Shown here: piece by piece, positions 44,550 through 53,875 of the stretch
Layout: each line of letters starts with the position of its first letter
Position numbering within the stretch: the first letter of the stretch is position 1
Assembly (NCBI GenBank): GCA_900541695.1
Contig: UQKL01000010.1
Coordinates: forward strand, 1-64,000
DNA length: 64,000 nt
Origin: an uncultured Collinsella sp.
GTDB lineage: Bacteria; Actinomycetota; Coriobacteriia; Coriobacteriales; Coriobacteriaceae
Reading direction: 5' to 3'
Notes under the pieces: model-generated
Seen by the model: only the letters and a program-made list of their open reading frames with translations
What the model was told of the DNA's origin: nothing
Databases searched by the model: none
Position numbers and translations under genes: made by a program

Positions 44550-45481
44550 TGGGTGAGGTCCGCTATGAACTGCATCCCGGTGATAGGCTGTTTCCCGCTA
44601 CTGTTCTGGAACTTTCCGATGTGCCGCAGACGTTGTTCGTCCGTGGCGACCCGGAGGTGCTCTCGACGCCGGCGCTCTCGATTATCGGTGCGCGCAAGGC
44701 GTCTCCCTACGGTCTTGCCGTCGCGGAGCTTGCAGCCAAGGTTGCCGTGGAAGCGGGGGTGACGGTGGTCTCGGGCGGTGCGGTCGGCTGCGACCAGGCC
44801 TCGGGTTGGGCCGCGGTCAACGCCGGGGGCAGGCACGTCTTAGTTTTGGGTACGGGCGCCGACGTGGTCTACCCGCGCTCGAGCGCGGGGCTTATCGCCC
44901 GTACGCTCGATACGGGCGGCGCGGTCGTGTCCATCTCGCCGTGGGGCATGGGGCCGCGCAAGTTTGCCTTCCCGCGCCGCAACCGCGTGATCGCTGCGCT
45001 GTCGCAGGCGCTCTTTGTATCGGAGGCCGGCATGCCATCCGGAACGTTTTCTACCGCCGAGGCCGCCATGGACCTGGGGCGCGAACTGCTTGCGGTACCG
45101 GGCTCCATTTTGTCGCCCGAGTCGCGCGGGACCAACTATCTCATTGCCAACGGGGCCTGCTGCATTATTGACGAGGAGTCCATCGAGATGGCCATCTCTC
45201 GAATCTACGGTACCCTGCGCTATTCGCGTCCCGATGCGCCCGGCATCGCCGACCTGGATGCCACACAGCAGACTGTGATGCATGCCCTCATCGCCTCGCC
45301 GCTCAAGGTTGAAGACATCGCCACACTCGTCTCCCTCGATGCCGTCGGCGTGCTCAAGCTCCTGGGCTCGCTCGAGCTCGAGGGCCTCATCGAGCGCATG
45401 ATGGATGGAAGGTATGCGCCCTCCAAGTTTGCCCTTCACGCCCAGACGCCCTTCGGTCACAATGGAAAACGTGTCAATTAG
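44549..45481 (+). CDS. dprA: DNA-processing protein DprA (Smf)
   Basis: Loads RecA on incoming single-stranded DNA. The 310-residue protein has the Rossmann-type core: IGARKASPYG, VVSGGAVGCDQASGWAAV, FPRRNRVIAALSQALFVSEAG and SRGTNYLIANGA. A C-terminal winged-helix (about 235-295) completes it. ATG 44549 overlaps the comM stop (TGATG) and AAGGAGG lies upstream; GTG 44546 is an alternative. topA, which often follows dprA, is absent here. Confidence 0.94.
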   Translation: MGEVRYELHPGDRLFPATVLELSDVPQTLFVRGDPEVLSTPALSIIGARKASPYGLAVAELAAKVAVEAGVTVVSGGAVGCDQASGWAAVNAGGRHVLVLGTGADVVYPRSSAGLIARTLDTGGAVVSISPWGMGPRKFAFPRRNRVIAALSQALFVSEAGMPSGTFSTAEAAMDLGRELLAVPGSILSPESRGTNYLIANGACCIIDEESIEMAISRIYGTLRYSRPDAPGIADLDATQQTVMHALIASPLKVEDIATLVSLDAVGVLKLLGSLELEGLIERMMDGRYAPSKFALHAQTPFGHNGKRVN

Positions 45482-45495
45482 AAAGGTGTTTGCAG

Positions 45496-46833
45496 ATGCT
45501 GTTTGATCAGGTGACGGTTATCGGTGGCGGTCTGGCGGGATCGGAATGCGCGATTCAGCTGGCAGATCGCGGGTTCGCCGTAAAGCTGTGCGAGATGCGC
45601 CCGCAGGTGAGCTCTCCTGCCCACCATACCGATCACTTGGCGGAGCTCGTCTGCTCCAATTCGTTTAAGTCGACCCGTCCCGATTCCGCCGCCGGCCTGC
45701 TGAAGGCCGAGCTCGAGCGCATGGGCTCGGTGCTGCTCGACTGCGCTCATCGTGCGGCCGTTCCCGCTGGCGGCGCCCTGGCGGTCGACCGCGTCAAGTT
45801 TTCCGAGCTCGTCGAGGCCGAGGTTGCCGCCCGCCCCAATATCGAGGTCGTCCACGGTGAGGTCACCCAGATCCCCGAGGGTCATGTGGTTATCGCCGCG
45901 GGCCCCTTGTGCTCGCCGGCATTGAGCGGGGAGGTCATGAAGCTTGTCGGTGGTGACGCCCTGGCGTTCTTTGACGCGGCCGCCCCGATCGTCGATGCCT
46001 CGACGCTCGATATGGACGTGCTGTTCTCGCAGTCGCGCTACGAGGAGCAGGGGAGTGGCGACTATCTCAATGCCCCGCTCAACAAGGAAGAGTACGAGGC
46101 CTTTATCGAGGCACTCACCACGGCCGATCGCGTGGTGCTCAAGGATTTTGAGGGCGGTGACCTGTTCCAGGCCTGCCAGCCTGCCGAGGAGGTTGCGCGC
46201 ACGGGCAAGGATGCCATCCGCTTTGGCGCCATGAAGCCCGTCGGGCTCACCGACCCGCGCACCGGTCGCCGTCCCTGGGCGGCAATTCAGCTGCGCGCCG
46301 AGAACAAGGAGAAGACCGCCTATAACCTGGTTGGCTTCCAGACCAACCTGACCTTCGGCGAACAGAAGCGCGTCTTCCATATGGTTCCCGGCCTGGAGAA
46401 CGCCGAGTTCTTCCGCTACGGCGTCATGCACCGCAACACCTTTGTCGATGCGCCGCACGTGCTCGATGGCACCTTTGCCGTGCCCGGCACGAGCGTGCGT
46501 CTTGCCGGCCAGATTACCGGTACCGAGGGGTATATGGAGGCCGTGGCGACGGGTCTGCTCGCCGCGCTCAACACCTATGCCGAGGCAATCGAGGCGGAGC
46601 CTGTTGAGCTGCCGCGCGTGGGCGCCCTAGGCGCACTCGTGGGCTATGCGACCGATCCGGCTACGGTGGGCTATCAGCCCATGCACGTCAACTTTGGGCT
46701 CGTGCCGCCGCTCGAGGACGGTAAGCGTCGCAGCAAGCGCGATCGTTACCAGGCCTACGCGGATCGCGCCCTTAAGGCCCTGGATGCTTATCTGGAATCG
46801 CGCTCCGATCTGTTTGGAGGCGAGAGGTCATAG
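45496..46833 (+). CDS. trmFO: Methylenetetrahydrofolate-tRNA-(uracil-5-)-methyltransferase TrmFO
   Basis: FAD enzyme that makes m5U54 in tRNA with folate as methyl donor. The 445-residue protein starts with the FAD loop VIGGGLAGSECA (8-19). It contains the family-typical CSNSFKS segment with a conserved Cys and QITGTEGYMEA near the C-terminus. ATG 45496 follows GAAAGGTG. Its TAG stop lies inside the ATAG that seems to start xerC. Confidence 0.95.
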   Translation: MLFDQVTVIGGGLAGSECAIQLADRGFAVKLCEMRPQVSSPAHHTDHLAELVCSNSFKSTRPDSAAGLLKAELERMGSVLLDCAHRAAVPAGGALAVDRVKFSELVEAEVAARPNIEVVHGEVTQIPEGHVVIAAGPLCSPALSGEVMKLVGGDALAFFDAAAPIVDASTLDMDVLFSQSRYEEQGSGDYLNAPLNKEEYEAFIEALTTADRVVLKDFEGGDLFQACQPAEEVARTGKDAIRFGAMKPVGLTDPRTGRRPWAAIQLRAENKEKTAYNLVGFQTNLTFGEQKRVFHMVPGLENAEFFRYGVMHRNTFVDAPHVLDGTFAVPGTSVRLAGQITGTEGYMEAVATGLLAALNTYAEAIEAEPVELPRVGALGALVGYATDPATVGYQPMHVNFGLVPPLEDGKRRSKRDRYQAYADRALKALDAYLESRSDLFGGERS

Positions 46834-47750
46834 CCTTTGACCTGTACGATGCCGTCGACTCGTTCATCGCCTACATTGCACGCGTCGAAGGGCTCGCTCC
46901 CAATACGGTAACCGCCTACGCCTCGCGGCTCGAGCACTTCGCCGCGTGGTGCGACCGTGAGGGCATCGACGCTCGCGTCGCCGACGTACGGACCGTTCGC
47001 TCCTATTTGGCCGAGCTGTCGCGTGGCCAGGTGGCGGCTCGGACCCTTGCGGCGCATCTGTCTGCCATTCGCTCGCTCTATCGGTGGATGGCTGCCGAGG
47101 GAATCGTTGAGGGCGATGCGGTCTCGGCGATATCCTCGCCCAAACTGCCGCGCGATCTTCCCGGTGTGCTGACGACCCGGCAAGTCGAGGCGTTGCTCGA
47201 GGCCCCCGACACCTCGACGCCTTCGGGGCTGCGTGATGCAGCGATGCTCGAGCTGCTCTATGCCTCCGGCGCGCGAATCTCGGAGCTCGCGGCGCTCAAC
47301 GTGGAGTCCATTGCTTGGTCAGAGCGAACGCTGCGACTTTGGGGCAAGGGGAGCAAGGAGCGTATCGTGCCCCTCTATCGGCGCGCTCTCGAGGCTACCC
47401 GCCGCTATATTGAGGAAGGGAGGCTACAGCTCCTTGCGCAGGCAAAGCGCAGCGACGATGCGAACGGCGTGCATCCGCTGTTTATCTCGGCGCGCGGAAA
47501 CCGCATGAGTGCCGCCATGCTGAGGAGGCGTTTCCACATGCTTGCGGCACTTGCCGGCATTCCTGCCGACATCGCCCCGCATGCGATGCGCCACACCTTT
47601 GCGACCGACCTGCTCGAGGGCGGCGCGGATCTGCGCTCGGTTCAGGAGCTGCTGGGGCATGCGAGCTTGTCCACGACGCAGATCTATACGCACCTCACGC
47701 CCGACCGACTCAAGCGTGCCGTGAGTCAGGCACACCCCCGCGGCGAGTAG
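46830..47750 (+). CDS. xerC: Tyrosine recombinase XerC, with apparent non-standard start codon
   Basis: Resolves chromosome dimers at dif with XerD. The complete catalytic set is visible: R149, K173, H251, R254, H277, Y286. The N-terminal core-binding domain (DAVDSFIAYIARVEGLAPNT) starts right after trmFO. Between the in-frame stop at 46773 and TTG 47007 there is no ATG, GTG or TTG, yet TTG 47007 would delete most of that domain. ATA 46830, behind GGAGGCGAGAGG and overlapping the trmFO stop as ATAG, is the best candidate; CTG 46842 is second. The start is therefore tentative, the gene is not. Position after trmFO matches xerC (codV) in Firmicutes. Confidence 0.85.
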   Translation: MAFDLYDAVDSFIAYIARVEGLAPNTVTAYASRLEHFAAWCDREGIDARVADVRTVRSYLAELSRGQVAARTLAAHLSAIRSLYRWMAAEGIVEGDAVSAISSPKLPRDLPGVLTTRQVEALLEAPDTSTPSGLRDAAMLELLYASGARISELAALNVESIAWSERTLRLWGKGSKERIVPLYRRALEATRRYIEEGRLQLLAQAKRSDDANGVHPLFISARGNRMSAAMLRRRFHMLAALAGIPADIAPHAMRHTFATDLLEGGADLRSVQELLGHASLSTTQIYTHLTPDRLKRAVSQAHPRGE

Positions 47751-47798
47751 GAGAAGGGCCTCCCGCGCCGCACCGAGGTGTGTGGTTTTGATTGCGGG

Positions 47799-47827
47799 TT
47801 GGCAGGAAGAGGCAATCCTGCTATCAT
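47799..47827 (+). promoter_or_regulatory. Promoter of rpsB-tsf
   Basis: TTGGCA (47799-47804) and TATCAT (47822-47827) with a 17-bp spacer. The predicted leader is about 135 nt. Confidence 0.65.
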
Positions 47828-47833
47828 TCATCG

Positions 47834-47968
47834 GGTTGCTTCACGGCAACAGGTTTTTATCACGCACGCGCGGCTACTTCATACCGTGGTGCCCGGGCTT
47901 TGGTAGCACATGTCCGGGTTGGTTTTGGAGGATGACCCCGCGCGGAGGCAAACCACAGGAGGTTTAAT
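47834..47968 (+). promoter_or_regulatory. Long 5' leader of rpsB, possible autogenous control element
   Basis: The untranslated region is GC-rich with possible pairings (CCCGG / CCGGG at about 47896-47922). Actinobacterial rpsB leaders are known to carry structured RNA, but a match cannot be shown by eye, so the call rests on length and position. AGGAGG lies seven bases before the start. Confidence 0.4.
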
Positions 47969-48697
47969 ATGGCTACCAAGATTAATATCCGCACCCTGCT
48001 CGAGGCCGGCTGCCACTTCGGTCACCAGACCCGTCGCTGGAACCCCAAGATGAAGCCGTTCATCTTCGGTGAGCGCAACGGCATCTACATCCTCGACCTC
48101 AAGCAGACCATCCTTGATGCCGATCAGGCCTACACCTTCGTCAAGAACGTCGCCAAGGGCGGCAACGTGCTGTTCGTCGGCACCAAGAAGCAGGCTCAGG
48201 AGGCCGTTAAGAACGCCGCTGAGCGCGCCAACATGCCTTACATCAACCAGCGTTGGCTCGGCGGCATGCTGACCAACTTCGTCACCATCCGCTCCCGCAT
48301 CAACCGCATGGAGGAGCTCGAGGCCATGGTCGAGGACGGCCGCATGGCAGTGCTGCCCAAGAAGGAGCAGGCAGTGCTCGGCAAGGAGCTCGCTAAGCTC
48401 CAGACCAACCTCGGTGGCGCCCGCGACATGAAGGGTCTGCCCCAGGCTCTCTTCGTCATCGACACCAAGCGCGAGGAGAACGCCATCAAGGAGGCCCAGC
48501 GCCTGAACATCCCCGTCGTCGCTCTGATCGACACCAACTCCGATCCCGACGAGGTCGAGTACGGCATCCCCTGCAACGATGACGCCATCTCCGCTGTCAC
48601 CCTTATGTGCGAGCTCATGGCCGACGCCTGCCTCGCTGGCTCCGGTAAGGAGCAGGTCTCCGAGGCCGAGATGGCCGCCGAGCCCAAGGCCGAGTAA
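47969..48697 (+). CDS. rpsB: Small ribosomal subunit protein uS2
   Basis: The 242-residue 30S protein has [51 protein letters not shown] and [25 protein letters not shown], all diagnostic. A short acidic tail ends it. tsf follows after 45 bp as in most bacteria. Confidence 0.98.
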   Translation: MATKINIRTLLEAGCHFGHQTRRWNPKMKPFIFGERNGIYILDLKQTILDADQAYTFVKNVAKGGNVLFVGTKKQAQEAVKNAAERANMPYINQRWLGGMLTNFVTIRSRINRMEELEAMVEDGRMAVLPKKEQAVLGKELAKLQTNLGGARDMKGLPQALFVIDTKREENAIKEAQRLNIPVVALIDTNSDPDEVEYGIPCNDDAISAVTLMCELMADACLAGSGKEQVSEAEMAAEPKAE

Positions 48698-48742
48698 ATC
48701 AGTCCTATTTAAGTCTTTTTCATCTCTTTGAAAGGAACCACA

Positions 48743-49612
48743 ATGGCCCAGATTACTGCCGCTATGGTCAAGCAGCTCCGCGAGATGACCGACTCCCCGA
48801 TGATGGAGTGCAAGAAGGCTCTCGTCGAGGCTGACGGCGACATGGACGTCGCTGTTGACGTTCTGCGCAAGAACGGCCTCGCCAAGGCTGCCAAGAAGGC
48901 TGGTCGTGAGACCAACGAGGGCGCTGTCGCCGCGTTCGTCTCCGAGGACGGCAAGTCCGGCGCTCTGCTCGAGCTTTCCTGCGAGACCGACTTCGTCGGC
49001 TCCAACGCCAAGTTCACCGGCTTTGCTTCCAAGGTCGCCGAGGTTGTCGCTACCACCGAGCCGGCCGATGTCGATGCTCTGCTCGAGAAGCCGATGGGCG
49101 AGGAGACCGTTTCCTCCGAGCTCACCGAGATGATTCACATCATGGGCGAGAACATGAAGATCGCTCGTTTCTCCGCTCGCAAGGCCGAGAACGGCGCTCT
49201 CGCTTCTTACATCCACATGGGTGGTAAGATCGGCGTCCTCGTCGAGTTCGCCTTCGAGAAGGCCGAGACCGCTCAGGCCGAGTCCTTCAAGACCTTCGCT
49301 CACGACGTTGCCCTTCAGGTTGCCGCCGTCGCCCCGATTTGCGCTACCCGCGATCAGGTTCCGGCCGAGACCGTCGAGCACGAGAAGGAGATCTACATGG
49401 CTCAGGCTGCCGAGTCCGGCAAGCCCGAGGCTATCCAGGAGAAGATGGCTGTTGGCCGTCTGGAGAAGTTCTACAAGCAGTCCGTGCTCACCGAGCAGGA
49501 GTTCATCAAGGACAGCTCCCTCACCATCAAGAAGTACGCTGAGCAGGTCTCCAAGGAGCTCGGCGATAGCATTACCGTCGTTGCCTTCGACCGTCTGGTC
49601 CGTGGCGAGTAA
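48743..49612 (+). CDS. tsf: Elongation factor Ts
   Basis: Nucleotide exchange factor for EF-Tu. The 289-residue protein starts QITAAMVKQLREMTDSPMMECKKAL, with the TDSPMMECKKAL region that contacts EF-Tu, and has two core subdomains (LLELSCETDFVGSN; SYIHMGGKIGVLVEF). ATG 48743 follows GAAAGGA. A clear terminator ends the rpsB-tsf unit. Confidence 0.97.
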   Translation: MAQITAAMVKQLREMTDSPMMECKKALVEADGDMDVAVDVLRKNGLAKAAKKAGRETNEGAVAAFVSEDGKSGALLELSCETDFVGSNAKFTGFASKVAEVVATTEPADVDALLEKPMGEETVSSELTEMIHIMGENMKIARFSARKAENGALASYIHMGGKIGVLVEFAFEKAETAQAESFKTFAHDVALQVAAVAPICATRDQVPAETVEHEKEIYMAQAAESGKPEAIQEKMAVGRLEKFYKQSVLTEQEFIKDSSLTIKKYAEQVSKELGDSITVVAFDRLVRGE

Positions 49613-49636
49613 ATAAGCTCTTGTAGCTGGTAATGA

Positions 49637-49670
49637 GCAGGCTGTGGGTTTTACTCACAGCCTGCTTTTT
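49637..49670 (+). terminator. Intrinsic terminator of rpsB-tsf
   Basis: GCAGGCTGTG pairs perfectly with CACAGCCTGC around a 9-nt loop, followed by TTTTT. Confidence 0.9.
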
Positions 49671-49729
49671 CATGGCTCTTATCAGAGCCTTTGCTATCAT
49701 ATTGAGAGTCTAATTAAAGGAGGATCGCT

Positions 49730-50452
49730 TTGTCCGACATCCGATATAAACGCGTGCTTCTGAAGCTTTCCGGCGAAGCACTGATGGGCGACGGCCAATA
49801 TGGCATCGACCCCAAGATTACCGACCATCTTGCCAAGCAGGTCAAGGAGCTGCTCGCCGTTGGCCATGAGGTCGGCGTTGTTGTCGGCGGCGGCAACATT
49901 TTCCGCGGCATGGCCGGCGCTGCCGGTGGCATGGAGCGCGCCCAGGCCGACTACATGGGCATGCTGGCAACCGTTATGAACGCGCTTGCCCTGCAGGATG
50001 CCTTTGAGCACAACGATGTTCCCTGCCGCGTGATGAGCGCTATCCAGATGAATGAGATCTGCGAGCCCTATATTCGCCGTCGCGCCATCAACCACCTTTC
50101 CAAGGGTAATGTCGTTATTTTTGCCGCCGGTTCGGGCAATCCGTACTTTACGACCGACACCGCCGCGGCTCTTCGTGCCTGCGAGATCGGTGCCGAGATT
50201 CTGATTAAGGCCACCAAGGTTGACGGCATCTACGACAAGGATCCTGTCAAGTGTTCCGATGCCGTCCGTTTTGACAAGATTACCTATCACGAGGTTCTCG
50301 TCCGCGGTCTGCAGGTTATGGATTCCACGGCCACGGCGCTGTGCCAGGATAACCGTATGCCGATTTTGGTCCTCAACATCGATGGCGAGGACACCGTCAA
50401 ACGCGCGCTTTCGGGTGAGCCCGTCGGCACGCTCGTCTATCAGGAGGATTAA
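49730..50452 (+). CDS. pyrH: Uridylate kinase
   Basis: Phosphorylates UMP to UDP. The 240-residue amino-acid-kinase-fold protein has [32 protein letters not shown] and [25 protein letters not shown]. The TTG start (49730) is set by AAAGGAGG seven bases upstream. frr follows after two bases. Confidence 0.97.
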   Translation: MSDIRYKRVLLKLSGEALMGDGQYGIDPKITDHLAKQVKELLAVGHEVGVVVGGGNIFRGMAGAAGGMERAQADYMGMLATVMNALALQDAFEHNDVPCRVMSAIQMNEICEPYIRRRAINHLSKGNVVIFAAGSGNPYFTTDTAAALRACEIGAEILIKATKVDGIYDKDPVKCSDAVRFDKITYHEVLVRGLQVMDSTATALCQDNRMPILVLNIDGEDTVKRALSGEPVGTLVYQED

Positions 50453-50454
50453 GC

Positions 50455-50991
50455 ATGGCAGAGAATATCACCGCCCACATGGACAAGTCGCTCGAGTCCC
50501 TCAAGCACAACTTCTCCAAGGTTCGCACGGGCCGCGCCAACGCTAACATTCTGTCCGACATTTCGGTCGATTACTACGGTGTTCCCACGCCGGTTACCCA
50601 GGTTGCCGCCGTTAAGACCCCCGAGGCTCACATGCTGCTTATCGAGCCCTGGGACAAGGCGCTCGTCAACGCAATCGTGAAGGCTATCAGCGCTTCCGAT
50701 CTGGGCATTACTCCCAACTCTGACGGTACCGTCGTGCGCCTGCCGTTCCCGGCTCCCACCGAGGAGCGTCGTCGCGAGCTCGTCAAGGAGTGCCGCGAGT
50801 ATGCCGAGCAGGCCAAGGTCTCCATTCGCAACATCCGTCGCGACTTTAACAACAAGCTCGAGCGCGACGAAGAGCTCACCGAGGACGATGTCCGTCGCGA
50901 GCAGGCCAAGGTCCAGAAGCATACCGATGAGTATGTTGCCAAGGTCGAGGAGCTTCTGAAGGAAAAAGAAGCCGAGGTCATGGAGATCTAA
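50455..50991 (+). CDS. frr: Ribosome recycling factor
   Basis: Splits post-termination ribosomes with EF-G. The 178-residue protein has FSKVRTGRANANIL, YYGVPTPVTQVA, PNSDGTVVRLPFPAPTEERR and VSIRNIRRD. uppS begins one base after the stop codon. Confidence 0.97.
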   Translation: MAENITAHMDKSLESLKHNFSKVRTGRANANILSDISVDYYGVPTPVTQVAAVKTPEAHMLLIEPWDKALVNAIVKAISASDLGITPNSDGTVVRLPFPAPTEERRRELVKECREYAEQAKVSIRNIRRDFNNKLERDEELTEDDVRREQAKVQKHTDEYVAKVEELLKEKEAEVMEI

Positions 50992-50992
50992 G

Positions 50993-51787
50993 GTGCAATA
51001 CGACGAGAACAAACTGGTCGAGTACTTTGCCGACGCCCCTGCGGGCGTCGGTTTTTCCGACCTTGACCTCAATAAGATTCCGCATCATATTTCGTGCATC
51101 ATGGACGGTAACGGTCGCTGGGCCACGGCGCGCGGTCTTGCCCGCACCGAGGGACACAAGGCCGGTATCGTCTCCCTGCGCGAGATTATTACCGCATGCG
51201 TGCGTTTGGGCGTCGACGTCCTTTCGGTCTATGCGTTTTCCACCGAAAACTGGAATCGTCCTCAGCATGAGGTCAACGTTTTAATGCATCTGTTTGCTAA
51301 GACGTTTATCGATGAGCTGCCGCTGCTTAAGCGCGAAAACGTGCGCGTTGTCTTTTTGGGCGATATATCCGCACTGCCCAAGAAGACCCGCGATGTCTTT
51401 GAGCGAGGTCTTGCCGAGTGTGCCGACCATACCGGCATGACGCTGGCACTTGCCGTCAACTACGGAGCCCGTGCCGAGATCACCCGTGCCGTCCGTCAGA
51501 TCGCGCTCGATGCCGCTGCCGGAAAGATCGTTCCGGCCGCTATCGACGATGATATGGTTGCTTCGCACCTGTACACCGCTGGGCTACCCGATCCTGAGCT
51601 TGTGATTCGAACCTCCGGCGAGCTTCGCCTTTCGAACTATCTGCTGTGGCAGGTTGCCTATTCCGAGTTTTATGTCACCGATACCTATTGGCCCGACTTT
51701 GATCGTTGGGGTCTTGTCAACGCCATTTTGGCCTATCAGGGCCGCGACCGTAGGTTTGGTGGACTGAGCAAGACCGAGGAGGCTTAA
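50993..51787 (+). CDS. uppS: Isoprenyl (undecaprenyl) diphosphate synthase
   Basis: cis-Prenyltransferase that makes the lipid carrier of cell-wall synthesis. The 264-residue protein has HISCIMDGNGRWATARGLAR with the catalytic Asp, HKAGIVSLREII, VYAFSTENWNRP, and RTSGELRLSNYLLWQVAYSE. A 30-residue extension precedes the usual start. GTG 50993 is used. cdsA starts two bases after the stop. Confidence 0.95.
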   Translation: MQYDENKLVEYFADAPAGVGFSDLDLNKIPHHISCIMDGNGRWATARGLARTEGHKAGIVSLREIITACVRLGVDVLSVYAFSTENWNRPQHEVNVLMHLFAKTFIDELPLLKRENVRVVFLGDISALPKKTRDVFERGLAECADHTGMTLALAVNYGARAEITRAVRQIALDAAAGKIVPAAIDDDMVASHLYTAGLPDPELVIRTSGELRLSNYLLWQVAYSEFYVTDTYWPDFDRWGLVNAILAYQGRDRRFGGLSKTEEA

Positions 51788-51789
51788 TC

Positions 51790-52665
51790 GTGTCCGATCG
51801 TCCCAAGGCGTCTGCTCCCAAGGCGCCTACCGCCAAGAGCGGCGCGGCCGCGACTTCGTGGCTTGCCGGCTTTATTACCCGTGCCGCCGCAGGTATCGTC
51901 TACGCCGTCGTATTTATTCTCTGCCTGGTTTTGGGTATCGTTCCCACCGCCATCTTCGTCTCCGTCATGAGCGGCCTGTGCTGCTTTGAGTATTTCCGCA
52001 TGACGAAGCTCGATGGCAAGGTGGCCAACGAGCGCCTGGGTATCGCTGCCGCCGTGCTCTTTCCGCTCTCGGCGCTGGGCGACTCGCTGCTGTTGAATGC
52101 GCTGCTTTTTGCATTGATGCTTGCGGTGGGCATTTGGTATGTCTGTTCGTCGCGTACCCGCATATCCGATGTGGCTGTGACACTCATGGGTCCCATCTAC
52201 ACCGGTTTTATGCTGTCGGCCATCGTGCTGCTGCGCGATGCCGTGCCCGGTTTTGCCGGCGCCCTGCTTTCGGTGGGTGTTTGCGCGTCTCTCTGGGTCT
52301 CCGATTCGTTTGCCTACATCGTGGGCAGCCGTATCGGCAAGCACAAGATGGTCCCCAAGATCTCTCCCAAAAAGAGCTGGGAGGGCTTTGTCGGCGGCAT
52401 CTTGGGCTCGGTTCTTATCTGGCTTATTTTGTGGGCGACGCATTTCTATAAGCTGAGCTTGCCCTATGCGCTGCTTTGCGGCGTGGTTGTGTCCATCCTG
52501 GGCGTTATCGGTGACCTCATCGAGTCACGCATCAAGCGTGGCGTGGGCGTCAAGGATTCTGGCAACCTTATTCCGGGCCATGGCGGCATGCTCGATCGTA
52601 GCGACTCGCTTATCTTTGGCTGCATTACCGCGCAGCTGCTTTTGATGATCGGAGGCGTGCTGTAA
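51790..52665 (+). CDS. cdsA: Phosphatidate cytidylyltransferase
   Basis: Makes CDP-diacylglycerol for phospholipids. The 291-residue protein has about seven membrane helices. The CDS signature appears as SRIGKHKMVPKISPKKSWEG and, near the C-terminus, GDLIESRIKRGVGVKDSGNLIPGHGGMLDRSDSL (in part). It starts with GTG and its TAA overlaps the dxr ATG (TAATG). Confidence 0.95.
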   Translation: MSDRPKASAPKAPTAKSGAAATSWLAGFITRAAAGIVYAVVFILCLVLGIVPTAIFVSVMSGLCCFEYFRMTKLDGKVANERLGIAAAVLFPLSALGDSLLLNALLFALMLAVGIWYVCSSRTRISDVAVTLMGPIYTGFMLSAIVLLRDAVPGFAGALLSVGVCASLWVSDSFAYIVGSRIGKHKMVPKISPKKSWEGFVGGILGSVLIWLILWATHFYKLSLPYALLCGVVVSILGVIGDLIESRIKRGVGVKDSGNLIPGHGGMLDRSDSLIFGCITAQLLLMIGGVL

Positions 52666-53858
52666 TGGCCTTTCAGACGACGTACGCCCCCGATGGCCGT
52701 CTGCGGGTTGCAATTTTGGGCTGTACGGGCTCTATTGGCACCCAGGCGCTCGATGTTTGCCGTCAGCATGCCGACCGTCTGCAGGTGACGGCGCTTTCCG
52801 TTAATTCCAGTACCGCTGAGCTTGTTGCGCTTGCCCGTGAGTTTTCGGTTCCGGCCGTTGCCGTGGCCGATGTTTCCCATGGTGCGGACGCTGTGCTGCA
52901 GGAGCTGCCCGAGGGCACCGAGCTCGGTGTTGGTGCGCAGGCAGTTTGTGAGCTCGCACGTCGCGATGACGTCGACTGTGTGCTTGTTGCCATTGTGGGC
53001 GCTGCCGGGCTTGAAGCGAGCCATGCGGCGCTGACCACGAACAAGCGCCTTGCCCTCGCCAATAAGGAGTCGCTCGTCGTTGGCGGTGACTTGCTGATGC
53101 CGTTGGCGCAGCCGGGCCAGCTTATCCCGGTCGACTCCGAGCACTCCGCCATCTACCAGTGCTATCTGGGGGAGAATCCGCGCGAGGCTCACTGTATTTG
53201 GCTCACTTGCTCGGGTGGTCCGTTCTTTGGTCGTACGCGCGACGAGCTCAATCGCGTGACACGCGCCGATGCGCTGGCACATCCCACGTGGGCCATGGGC
53301 GCTAAGATCACCATCGACTCCGCGACTCTTATGAACAAGGGCCTGGAGCGTATCGAGGCGATGCATCTGTTCGGTTGCGACCTCGACTTTATCAACGTGG
53401 TCGTTCAGCGTCAGTCAAAGATTCATTCGATGGTCGAGTTTGCCGACGGCTCCGTGATGGCGCATCTCGGTGCGTCCGACATGCGCATTCCCATCCAGTT
53501 TGCCTTTTCGTATCCCGAGCGCTGGGATACTCCGGCGCCGCGAATCGATTTTCGTGAGTTGGGGCAGCTTACCTTCGACGCGGCCGATATGGACACGTTC
53601 CGCTGCCTGGCGCTGGCCGAGCGCGCCGGCAAGACGGGCGGCACCATGCCATGCGTGTTGAATGCCGCCAACGAAGTTGCCGTCGATGCCTTCCTGCACG
53701 ATGCCTGCACCTTTACCGATATCGACCGCATCGTGGAGTCGTGCATGGATGCACACGATACGCAGGCGGTCGCATCGTTTGAGCAGCTTCGCGATATCGA
53801 TACGTGGGCTCGCGCCAAGGCCGCCGAGGTGCTTGCTGCAACCCGTTCCTCATCGTAA
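52665..53858 (+). CDS. dxr: 1-deoxy-D-xylulose 5-phosphate reductoisomerase
   Basis: Second step of the MEP isoprenoid pathway. The 397-residue protein has the NADPH loop ILGCTGSIGTQALDV (19-33), LANKESLVVGGDLLMPL, PVDSEHSAIYQC with metal ligands, and SATLMNKGLERIEAMHLF. The operon also holds ispG of the same pathway and uppS, a consumer of its product. Confidence 0.97.
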   Translation: MAFQTTYAPDGRLRVAILGCTGSIGTQALDVCRQHADRLQVTALSVNSSTAELVALAREFSVPAVAVADVSHGADAVLQELPEGTELGVGAQAVCELARRDDVDCVLVAIVGAAGLEASHAALTTNKRLALANKESLVVGGDLLMPLAQPGQLIPVDSEHSAIYQCYLGENPREAHCIWLTCSGGPFFGRTRDELNRVTRADALAHPTWAMGAKITIDSATLMNKGLERIEAMHLFGCDLDFINVVVQRQSKIHSMVEFADGSVMAHLGASDMRIPIQFAFSYPERWDTPAPRIDFRELGQLTFDAADMDTFRCLALAERAGKTGGTMPCVLNAANEVAVDAFLHDACTFTDIDRIVESCMDAHDTQAVASFEQLRDIDTWARAKAAEVLAATRSSS

Positions 53859-53875
53859 GGATTGCTTTTCGTTTT

